Of a stretch of DNA of 41,260 bases, positions 33,117 to 40,100 are shown in pieces. The notes under the pieces were generated by a model, which worked only from the letters and a program-made list of their open reading frames with translations, was not told the DNA's origin and made no database searches. How positions within the stretch are numbered: position 1 is the stretch's first letter; each line of letters begins with the position of its first letter. The stretch is from assembly GCA_003176075.1 (NCBI GenBank), contig PSRN01000028.1:1-41260 (forward strand). Direction: 5' to 3'. The translations under genes and the position numbers were made by a program. Source of the stretch: Bdellovibrio sp. Lineage in GTDB: Bacteria > Bdellovibrionota > Bdellovibrionia > Bdellovibrionales > Bdellovibrionaceae.

Positions 33117-33121
33117 GTCAA
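33094..33121 (-). promoter_or_regulatory. Candidate promoter of the AAA-DUF4143 gene, leaderless spacing
   Basis: On the minus strand TTGACC (33121-33116), 16 nt, TGTAAA (33099-33094). The -10 ends 9 nt before the ATG at 33084, placing the transcript start at or next to the start codon. Confidence 0.5.
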
Positions 33122-33129
33122 CCACGAGC

Positions 33130-33336
33130 GGCGGGGGAAAACTTCGCCTGCATCAAAAGCCCAACACTAAGGAAGTGAAGGCCTGTCGCCCCTGGCTTGA
33201 ACGCGAAATAGCCCTGGTCAAGCCGGCAGTTGTGATGGTCTTGGGGACCACAGCTGCCGGTTCCGTCTGCGGCCGAGCTGCGTGAAGACCTGGAAAGAGC
33301 CTGGCACAAAGCGCGTGAACGAAAGAGCACTCAATG
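33130..33336 (+). pseudogene. Uracil-DNA glycosylase (family 4/UdgX-like) remnant
   Basis: One frame encodes KLRLHQKPNTKEVKACRPWL then EREIALVKPAVVMVLGTTAA, which matches the family 4/UdgX block RIHKKP...ACRPWLEAELALV...ALGATAA. A second frame then gives PSAAELREDLERAWHKARER up to TGA 33336, resembling the family C-terminus. The N-terminal catalytic motif and about 40 residues between the two blocks are gone. The 5' break coincides with the promoter of the AAA-DUF4143 gene. Confidence 0.7.
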
Positions 33337-33511
33337 ACGCGGTCCTGCTGTGGCATGCAACCTCGAGACGTCCGCGCGGTGGGGCGAATCTGGCTGCGAA
33401 TTCAACATCGGGAGCTCCCTCAACAAAACAGCCCTATGGAAAGGGTTTTGCATTCTGGGTGCACAGGGTGCCTAAGGTACCTAAGTTCAAATTCCGCCGT
33501 AAGGAGGTTGT

Positions 33512-34042
33512 ATGATGATTTATGATACGTTAGCTGCAGACCATCGTGCCGTGATGCAACTGGTTGATGAACTTATCGCGACTCCGGAAGGAGACGAGTT
33601 TCGTGATGATTTGGTCAACCAGATTCGCGATGAATTAATTCCGCATTCGCGGGCTGAAGAGGCTGTTTTTTACAACTCGTTGAGAGCGCTTGATGTCGAA
33701 AAAGATCGACTCATGCATAGCTTCCGTGAGCACCTCGAAGCGGAGACCTTATTGAGGACCCTGCAGGCCAAAAGCAAAATGGATCTCGAGACTCAAAAAA
33801 CGGCAAGAAAATTGCGCGAGGCTCTTCACCACCATATCAGAGAAGAAGAAGGACCTATATTCACGGCGGCCCAGGAAACTTTCACTAAGGAAGAAGCCGA
33901 AATGCTTGGCGATGCATTTGACCAACTCAAGGGAGAGGTGAAACCAAAAGGAATCATGAAAACCACGATTGAATTCGTGGCGAATTTGATGCCAGCACGT
34001 TTGGTTGACACCTTTCGCAAGGGCCACGACCAAGCCAGTTGA
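33512..34042 (+). CDS. Hemerythrin HHE-domain protein
   Basis: The 176-residue protein is a four-helix hemerythrin-like domain with likely diiron ligands His11, His45, Glu49, His74, His107 and Glu111 or Glu112 (TLAADHRAVM; ELIPHSRAEEAVFY; HSFREHLEAE; ALHHHIREEEGPIF). Cytosolic members bind O2 or NO-related species or protect iron-sulfur enzymes. The C-terminal 40 residues (VKPKGIMKTTIEFVANLMPA) are an extra amphipathic helix. AAGGAGG lies at 33500-33506. It is monocistronic; the next gene is convergent. Confidence 0.87.
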   Translation: MMIYDTLAADHRAVMQLVDELIATPEGDEFRDDLVNQIRDELIPHSRAEEAVFYNSLRALDVEKDRLMHSFREHLEAETLLRTLQAKSKMDLETQKTARKLREALHHHIREEEGPIFTAAQETFTKEEAEMLGDAFDQLKGEVKPKGIMKTTIEFVANLMPARLVDTFRKGHDQAS

Positions 34043-34080
34043 TGGACACAACCGAGCCCGCAGACTGGGTGGCGCGGCTC

Positions 34081-35658
34081 TCAGTGTGCTTCGTCGCCGC
34101 GCTCAGTTCGTACCAATTCTCCTGCGGCTTCCAGCTCCTTGAGTCTTGTGATGACCTGCTCGAGCTGCTTTTCGGTCTTGGCGACAACGATAATTTCAGC
34201 CACCATGGTCTCTAAATTGATCGACTTGTTAAGGAGTTGACCTCCTTTATCTTTAAACCGGCTCACGAAACCCGCATAGTTGTCCCCAAGCAAAGACTTA
34301 AGATGTTCCTCAAAGTCTTCACGCATGATGGCCTTAGGGTCGATGTTGGCCACGTGAAAGGTCGCGACAAATTTGTCCGTCGGAAATTTCCCTACGGGCC
34401 TCAACCGACGTCCTTTCTCGATCGCCAATAAGTTTTCCACGTACATTTCCACCGAAGTTTTTCCGATCAGCACTTTCTGCGCTGGCTCGAACGCGCCACC
34501 GGCTGGCCGAAATCCCATATCGATGACCGTCGCAACTCCCTCGGAGTTGAGCATGACTTCGGCATGAACAACGCCGTTTTTGAATCCCACCGCTCGTGCC
34601 GCTTCCAGGGCCGCTTTTACAAATTCCGGATGTTTCGTTGGGTCCCTGAATCGATTGACCCAATACAATTTATACTTATCCTTGTCGACCTCAACCTCAC
34701 GCTTGTCATACTCAATCAATGAATCAACAAAGAACTCACCATCCACGACTCGAAAGTTGACGGCAAACTCGCGGTCCTGCATCTTTTCTTGGATAAGGAC
34801 TTCCTCGACGAGCTTCCCTTCATGCGTGCGGTGATTGAAAATCTCCGCAAAATATTCTCCGATGGCTTGTATGCTCTCAAGGACTTTATTTCCCCTTGCC
34901 CCCGCATCGTCGAGGGGTTTTCCCACCACCGGACGTCGCCCGTTAGCAATGAAAAAAGCAATGGCATCTTCAACAAATCTCACAACTCTTCCACGAGGGA
35001 AAGGCAGGCCGGCCTTTTCGAGCACCTTCGCTAACACAGCCTTATCTTGCAACGCCTTTAAGATCACATCCTGGTTCGCGGTTACGGAATAGATTTTTTG
35101 ACCAACGATCTGAGCGACTTCACCGTGCGTCTCAGTCCCGGAAACAACGTGTTTGACTCCGAGTTTAAGGAGGTGATCCGCGAGTAGATCGAGATCGCCG
35201 TTAAAATCAGGCAAGAATACGTAGTGTCCCTCGGGGAACGGGTTTCCCTGGTTCTTTCCTTCAGGCTGGTCCTTTCCTTCAGGCTGGCCTTTTCCTCCGA
35301 GCCGGAAAAATCGCCCCCATTCTGAAAATCGCCGCCTTAACAGACCCGGACGCTCACGTTGAGGGTATTCGTTTATCTTCACCATGCTTTTTGCGACCAT
35401 TTCGAACATGCTCTCCAAGCGATCGGTAACGACAACAATTGGGTCAAAACCCGCGTCCGATAAAACTTGAACATAGTGTCGTCCAGCGGAGGCAGGGTTA
35501 AAAACGGCCACTCGAATTCGCTCCGGCTGGCTGGGCTTCAACCGCCAATTTTCTTCCACCACCAATTCGCGAGGCTTGGTTCGATGGACCTCCCCACAAA
35601 CCAAGGCAAGACCGGTTTGCGAAAAGCACAAAATGAGAATTGCGAATAGATTCTTCAA
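34081..35658 (-). CDS. ATP-grasp ligase-like protein with predicted signal peptide
   Basis: Start TTG 35658 is preferred: AAGGAGG lies 8 nt upstream, and the N-terminus becomes a clean signal peptide (LKNLFAILILCFSQTGLALV). A longer reading from ATG 35742 has no Shine-Dalgarno. The 525-residue protein has an N-terminal Rossmann-like part (RIRVAVFNPASAG), a Gly/Lys/Gln repeat (GKGQPEGKDQPEGKNQG, about 122-138), and an ATP-grasp domain (VVGKPLDDAGARGNK, about 245-259; VLIQEKMQDREFAVNF; VVHAEVMLNSEGVATVIDMG; FRPAGGAFEP). The layout matches amino-acid/peptide ligases of the ATP-grasp type. Export of an ATP-dependent ligase is odd. Alternatively the segment is a membrane anchor with the enzyme facing the cytoplasm. 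Confidence 0.78.
   Translation of the reverse strand: MKNLFAILILCFSQTGLALVCGEVHRTKPRELVVEENWRLKPSQPERIRVAVFNPASAGRHYVQVLSDAGFDPIVVVTDRLESMFEMVAKSMVKINEYPQRERPGLLRRRFSEWGRFFRLGGKGQPEGKDQPEGKNQGNPFPEGHYVFLPDFNGDLDLLADHLLKLGVKHVVSGTETHGEVAQIVGQKIYSVTANQDVILKALQDKAVLAKVLEKAGLPFPRGRVVRFVEDAIAFFIANGRRPVVGKPLDDAGARGNKVLESIQAIGEYFAEIFNHRTHEGKLVEEVLIQEKMQDREFAVNFRVVDGEFFVDSLIEYDKREVEVDKDKYKLYWVNRFRDPTKHPEFVKAALEAARAVGFKNGVVHAEVMLNSEGVATVIDMGFRPAGGAFEPAQKVLIGKTSVEMYVENLLAIEKGRRLRPVGKFPTDKFVATFHVANIDPKAIMREDFEEHLKSLLGDNYAGFVSRFKDKGGQLLNKSINLETMVAEIIVVAKTEKQLEQVITRLKELEAAGELVRTERGDEAH
35254..35300. repeat. 18-bp tandem repeat in the ATP-grasp gene
   Basis: CTTTCCTTCAGGCTGGTC at 35254-35271 and CTTTCCTTCAGGCTGGCC at 35272-35289, then a decayed third unit. 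On the minus strand they encode 6-residue GKDQPE/GKNQGN-type units between the N-terminal and ATP-grasp domains. Confidence 0.82.
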
Positions 35659-35742
35659 GTGACCCGCCTCCTTTTGGCGTAAAGTTAGAGCACAACTGAC
35701 TCGCGAAAAGCAGACACAGAGAACCGTGCTCAATTTTTTCAT

Positions 35743-35944
35743 AGAGTGCTTTTTATAAAGCGACCTCCGCTGTAAAAAACCTACCTAATTCTTGTTTGTA
35801 AAAATTACAATTGATTTTAATCAGTCCTGACAGCAACTTGCCCGCCTGCTTGATTAAATTTTGGTCATGTCCTAGTGGCTCTTATCTTGTGAATAAATGA
35901 ACCTTTGGCGAAAGCATGATGGGCGCGCCTTCTCATGCCTCGGT
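35743..35944. other. AT-rich intergenic region
   Basis: About 200 nt between the ATP-grasp gene and the end of the MFS gene. It is markedly AT-rich and contains GCTTT/AAAGC (a 5-bp hairpin near 35750) and several A/T runs. It probably carries the ATP-grasp promoter, but I cannot place -35 and -10 boxes with confidence. Confidence 0.4.
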
Positions 35945-37406
35945 CTATTCATGATGATGGCTGACGTTGTCCCCATCCGTGTCGGTCAACTCGGAAAATC
36001 CGATGCCGGAAAAGATCGTCAGAATCCCGATCACCAGAAACCCACGGTGCAGGCCGAGGATCATTTCCTGGGGGCTGGCTGTGAACCGGTCGGGAAGAAA
36101 GAGCGCCGCCACCAAAGACGAAGTGGCCACGCCAAAACTCAATGACATTTGCTGAACCGTACTCAAGATCGTGCTCGCCATGCTCGAATCATTCTCGCCA
36201 ACGTCGGCGTAGGCCAGCGTATTCATACTGGTGTACTGCAAAGTGGAGAACAGGCCAAAACTGATGGCCTGGAAAACAATCAACCAAGCAGGTGTTTGCT
36301 CATCAATCGTTGAAAAGAGCATCATGCTCACACCCATTAGAATAGTGTTTGCGAGCAGGACCTGGCGGTAGCCGAACTTTTTTAAAACACCCGGAATAAA
36401 TAAACGAAAAGCAATGGCCGCCAGAGGCTGGGGCATGATCAACAGTCCGGATTGAATGGGCGTGTAGCCAAGTCCAACCTGATATAGAAGCGGCAGCAAA
36501 AAGGGCATGCCCCCAGCGCCCAAACGAGTGAAGAAATTGCCACCAACTGAGGCTCTGAACGTGCGGATACGAAACAGCCCCAATCGCAATAGGGGTCGCG
36601 CCATTTGGCTGGCGTGCAGGCCGTAAGCGGCGAGCAGCGCGAGTGAGAGGGCCAGCAAGCCGACGATTTCACGACCGGACAACGCGGTTTCGCCAAAAAC
36701 CTCCAGCACGTAAGACAAAAGCGCGATGCCGCTGCCAAAAAATTACAAGCCCAATCAAATCCAAAGCGTCATCCGTCTCCACCCGGTAGTCCGGCAAAAA
36801 GCGCCGAACCAGGTAAAGACCGAAAACCCCGACCGGCAAGTTGACAAAAAAGATCATCCGCCAGTGCGACAACCCCACGATTAGGCCACCCGCCAAAGGA
36901 CCGATCATGGGGCCAATCAAGGCCGGAATGGCGACAAAACCAATGGCCCGCACCAACTCGGACTTGGCGAAAGTTCGCACCAGGGTGAGCCGGCCGACCG
37001 GAATCATCATGGCTCCGCCGCATCCCTGGAGGACGCGGAAGAAAACCATGGCGTGGATGCTGGTGGACAGACCACACAGCAGGGAGCCCAGGGTGAAGAT
37101 GCCAATGGCCGTGGAAAAAACCCGCCTCGTGCCGTAGCGGTCCGCCACCCAACTGCTGATGGGAATGAACACCGCCAGGCTGAGCGTATAACTGCTGAGG
37201 ACCGACTTCATGCTCAAGGGCGCCACTTCCAGAGCTTTGGCCATGATCGGCACGGCGGTGTTGAGGATGGTGGTGTCCAGGGCCTCCATGAAAAAAGCAA
37301 TTGCGACCAGCCAAGGGACTAATGATTTGGGCGCGGAGTCGGGTGTGAAATTCGGCGTGGAATTGGGCGTGAAATTCGGCGTGGAGTTGGGTCTATCAAC
37401 CGACAA
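35945..37406 (-). pseudogene. MFS drug-exporter-type transporter (EmrB/QacA-like), frameshifted
   Basis: Two overlapping frames encode one transporter. The first (37406 to about 36740) has LVAIAFFMEALDTTILNTAV, SWVADRYGTRRVF (the A-loop motif), RVLQGCGGAMMIPVGRLTLV, all typical of the 14-TM DHA2 family. The second (about 36740 to 35945) continues with FGSGIALLSYVLEVFGETAL and eight or more helices to the end SELTDTDGDNVSHHHE. The break is at a run of six A (36735-36740, T6 on the coding strand); one T less restores GLVIFGSGIALLSYV. The N-terminus has 8-residue repeats (NSTPNFTP) from 24-nt units at 37345-37392. It overlaps the methyltransferase gene by 11 nt. The gene may be active if the shift is a sequence error. 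Confidence 0.85.
37345..37392. repeat. 24-bp tandem duplication in the MFS N-terminus
   Basis: Units at 37345-37368 and 37369-37392 differ at two bases. Each contains GTGAAATTCGGCGTGG and encodes the NFTP/NSTP-type N-terminal repeat on the minus strand. Confidence 0.85.
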
Positions 37407-38481
37407 TGTTGGTCCCAGGCTTCAACTGCGCCAGCACAAAAAGCTCGGTGCCTTGCCGGCCCTGGGGCGAATTTCGCCAACGCCCCCAAAAAAGAAAATC
37501 AAACCGTCGCCGCAAACGCTCGCGGACTTCCCATTCGCTGCCGCCAAAGGGCGGGCCCATGGGCTTGTCGTGGACAAAGAAAACACCCATCAAATGCCCG
37601 CGCGGAGCCAGGGATCGCAACCAAACTTTGACCAGCTCCTGGCGGCGGGAAGGCTCGATGGCACAGTAACAGGTGTGCTCGAAAACAATATCAAAGGCAT
37701 GGCTCAATTCAGCAGGCAATTGAAAAGCATCGGCTTGCAGCCACGTCAGCCCTGGTCGATCCCCATAATTTTTTCGAGCGGCTGATATCGCCTCAGCTGA
37801 AAAATCCACCCCTGTGACGAGGTGGCCGTGCTCGGCGAAAAAAGCCGCATCATGTCCGGCGCCGCAACCCAACACCAGAACGCGGGAGCGCGGCCACTTC
37901 ATGCGGGGAAGCATGTCCACCAGGGCGGGAGCGGCACTTTGCAGATCAAAGGCCGTGTCCTTGTTTTGGTAGCGATGGCTCCAGTAGGTCGAACTGTCAA
38001 CGGCGGCAAAAGACCCCAGCCAGGGGCGAAGATTTATCCGCTCGCCCGCGATGGTCACCGAATCGTCGTCAAACTCATCCACCAGATCAAAAAACCGTGC
38101 CTGTGCGGCTCGCGAAAGAACGAAAGGAATGCCATCAGGCGTACGACCATGGAAGCGATCCCATTCATCCTGGATGACCTCTGTGAATTGATGTTCGATC
38201 GTGTGGTGATAAGGAAAGTGAAGAAGCCATCGGTCATCACGATGCCCGTGGCGGCTCTGCCGCCCACGCTCCTCAAGAGTTCTGACAACGAGAGGATCGT
38301 CAAAATTCTCGACCCGATAGCTTTCTTCATTGAGGAAAGTTTCGAAGGTTCCGTTGTCGTGCCGTTTGAGGTTTTTTAGCAGCGCCAGACCGACTTCTTG
38401 ATCCGTGACGCGCGTTTCTCCGAAGTAAGGGTAACCCTCCTCATCAATCGGCAGCCATTTGATGGCAGGACGCACAGTCAA
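37396..38481 (-). CDS. TPMT-like SAM methyltransferase with extra N-terminal domain and inserted palindrome
   Basis: The 361-residue protein has two parts. Residues 1-160 form a separate domain (EEGYPYFGETRVTDQEVGL, then FDDPLVVRTLE, DDRWLLHFPYHHTIEHQFTE); I do not recognise it. Residues 165-355 match the thiopurine S-methyltransferase-like fold: YWSHRYQNKDTAFDLQSAAP, VLVLGCGAGHDAAFFAEHG (201-219), VDFSAEAISAA, FDIVFEHTCYCAIEPSRRQE, LAPRGHLMGVFFVHDKPMGPPF. It would methylate a small S- or Se-containing or halide-type acceptor. Residues 70-78 (EERGRQSRHG region) come from the palindromic element and interrupt the N-terminal domain in frame. It overlaps the upstream gene by 4 nt and the MFS gene by 11 nt, so methyltransferase and exporter are probably functionally linked. 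Confidence 0.85.
   Translation of the reverse strand: MTVRPAIKWLPIDEEGYPYFGETRVTDQEVGLALLKNLKRHDNGTFETFLNEESYRVENFDDPLVVRTLEERGRQSRHGHRDDRWLLHFPYHHTIEHQFTEVIQDEWDRFHGRTPDGIPFVLSRAAQARFFDLVDEFDDDSVTIAGERINLRPWLGSFAAVDSSTYWSHRYQNKDTAFDLQSAAPALVDMLPRMKWPRSRVLVLGCGAGHDAAFFAEHGHLVTGVDFSAEAISAARKNYGDRPGLTWLQADAFQLPAELSHAFDIVFEHTCYCAIEPSRRQELVKVWLRSLAPRGHLMGVFFVHDKPMGPPFGGSEWEVRERLRRRFDFLFWGRWRNSPQGRQGTELFVLAQLKPGTNIVG
38245..38271 (-). repeat. Dispersed palindromic element, copy 6 (inside TPMT-like gene)
   Basis: Reverse-oriented copy, loop variant GGCAGAGCC instead of GGCGAAGCC. On the coding strand it reads ERGRQSRHG, the same frame as copy 1. Confidence 0.9.
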
Positions 38482-39404
38482 TCCCCTTCAGCCTTTGGAG
38501 CTTCCGCGGCCGGAGGAGCTTCTGCGGCCGGAGGGGCTTCTTTGGCCTCAGGAGAGCTTTGGGGCGAGCGAGGTTCAGAAGTTGAGCCTGAAGGTGAGTC
38601 TGAAGATGAGCCCGAAGGCGATTCTGAGGGTGACTTCGAAGCTGGCTCTGCGGCACGTTCTGCGGCAGATTCCGCAGCCCGTTCTGAACCCGATTTCGGT
38701 TCAGATTTTGGAACCCGCTTGGAATCTGGCTCCGCCTGCCCCGACTGCGGATCCGCCGAAGGCGACGACTTGGCCGGCGGCTGAGGCGGCTGAGGTGACT
38801 GAGGTGGTTGTGGCTTGGGCGTGGCGGGCTTCCCTGCTGCGGGCTTCGGACTTGGATGCTTTGGAATTGCAGCCTTTCCAGGCGCCTCGGCTGGAGGATT
38901 TTTCGGCGCCGCCAGGTTGGCCGGATTCGCCGGCACATCAGCGGGCGCTTCCGGCGTCGCGCCTTCGTCCGCCCGATCTTCCGGGCCGACCGTAATCACT
39001 AAACCTTCCTCGAACTGAATGTCGTCGGCTTCCGTCTTAATCTCGTTGATCTTCCAGCTCTGTGGAGCGCCCTCTTTTTGCTCCTTTGATTTTTCGAGAA
39101 TGGCCGCGCCTGAAATATGATTGGTGATCAAAGAACCATTTTCCTTGCCTTTGTCCTCAAGTTCCTTAAATGAGTATTCGAAGAAAACGCGAACGCGATG
39201 ATCATCCAGTTCTTCAGTTCGCAGGCTTTGAATCACAAAATCCTTGGATTTCGGCTTCTTAGTGACGACCGATGAACGAATCATACGCGCCATGGCTGAT
39301 TGAATGCCAGAGTGCGTCTGAGAGGCAATGGTGGCCTCGCTATTGATCAGCGACCAAGTCCAAGCCATTGCCGCTGCAAAGAACAACACGCTGAGATATT
39401 TCAT
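38478..39404 (-). CDS. Signal-anchored protein with Pro/Ser/Glu-rich low-complexity tail
   Basis: The 308-residue protein starts with a membrane anchor or signal peptide (KYLSVLFFAAAMAWTWSLI). Residues 25-145 look folded (TKKPKSKDFVIQSLRTEELD, then HRVRVFFEYSFKELEDKGKE, ISGAAILEKS) and resemble a small beta-rich domain. Residues 150-308 are low-complexity: Pro/Ala/Lys blocks, then Ser/Glu/Arg (SESPSGSSSDSPSGSTSEP) and an EAPPAAEAPPAAEAP end. It is the first gene of the operon ending in the MFS exporter and overlaps the methyltransferase start by 4 nt. The tail could span the periplasm or bind the cell wall (inference). Confidence 0.75.
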   Translation of the reverse strand: MKYLSVLFFAAAMAWTWSLINSEATIASQTHSGIQSAMARMIRSSVVTKKPKSKDFVIQSLRTEELDDHRVRVFFEYSFKELEDKGKENGSLITNHISGAAILEKSKEQKEGAPQSWKINEIKTEADDIQFEEGLVITVGPEDRADEGATPEAPADVPANPANLAAPKNPPAEAPGKAAIPKHPSPKPAAGKPATPKPQPPQSPQPPQPPAKSSPSADPQSGQAEPDSKRVPKSEPKSGSERAAESAAERAAEPASKSPSESPSGSSSDSPSGSTSEPRSPQSSPEAKEAPPAAEAPPAAEAPKAEGD

Positions 39405-39455
39405 AAGCTCAACCCTTGAATAAACTGCGAAAGTTCGATTTGATGCCTATCAATC

Positions 39456-40100
39456 ATGAGATTGCGAGACTTTCAGCGGGACTTCAATAAGAACTTTGAA
39501 CTCAATTTCAAAAAGATGACCGAACTTTTTTCGGAAGTCTCTGATAGCTTGCGGAGTCCGCAAGCTCGCGCCTTGTTCGCCTCCGCGTTAGAGTTCTTGA
39601 AACCTCATCACCTGGCGCTTGGTTTGCGAGTGGCGAAACTCAGTCGAACGCGCCTTGAAGTTGTGGTCCCGCACCGCTGGCGGAATCAGTTGGAGGCCGA
39701 GGAACTGGACCCCGGCATCCTCACCACCGCTTCCGCCATGGGAGCCCAGCTCCTGATGCGACGGATGGATCTTCCGGATTTAGGTCCGATGACAATTGAA
39801 GAAATTCATTTTTTCCGCCATTCAAAACTGGCTGGCGACCTGCGCGGCCGCTTGGAATTTTCCAAACTCGCGCAGGAGGCCTTTCGCGCCGAACTGAAAA
39901 AGAAAACCAAAACCAAGCTTGAACTGCTGATGATCTTTTTTGATCAGTTCGATCGGCGCGTGGCGGATTGCCAGATCGTCTGCCATTGCACGGCTGTTCA
40001 GTCGCTTGGTTGGTCGGAAGAGCCCCAAGCCGGTGCCTTCGACAGGAGGTTCGCCGAGCGAACCTCCCTTGACCCCTCCGCAGTCGGAAAATCAGAATGA
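39456..40100 (+). CDS. DUF4442-like protein (hotdog-fold candidate)
   Basis: The 214-residue protein has a DUF4442/thioesterase-like segment (PHHLALGLRVAKLSRTRLEV at about 50-69, then VPHRWRNQLEAEELDPGILT, TASAMGAQLLMRRM) suggesting a hotdog fold for acyl-CoA. The C-terminal 60 residues include DQFDRRVADCQIVCHCTAVQ. Start could be ATG 39456 or ATG 39516. It overlaps the carboxylase gene by 4 nt (ATGA), so an acyl-CoA-related role in leucine or odd-chain degradation is plausible. The DUF4442 assignment is tentative. Confidence 0.6.
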   Translation: MRLRDFQRDFNKNFELNFKKMTELFSEVSDSLRSPQARALFASALEFLKPHHLALGLRVAKLSRTRLEVVVPHRWRNQLEAEELDPGILTTASAMGAQLLMRRMDLPDLGPMTIEEIHFFRHSKLAGDLRGRLEFSKLAQEAFRAELKKKTKTKLELLMIFFDQFDRRVADCQIVCHCTAVQSLGWSEEPQAGAFDRRFAERTSLDPSAVGKSE

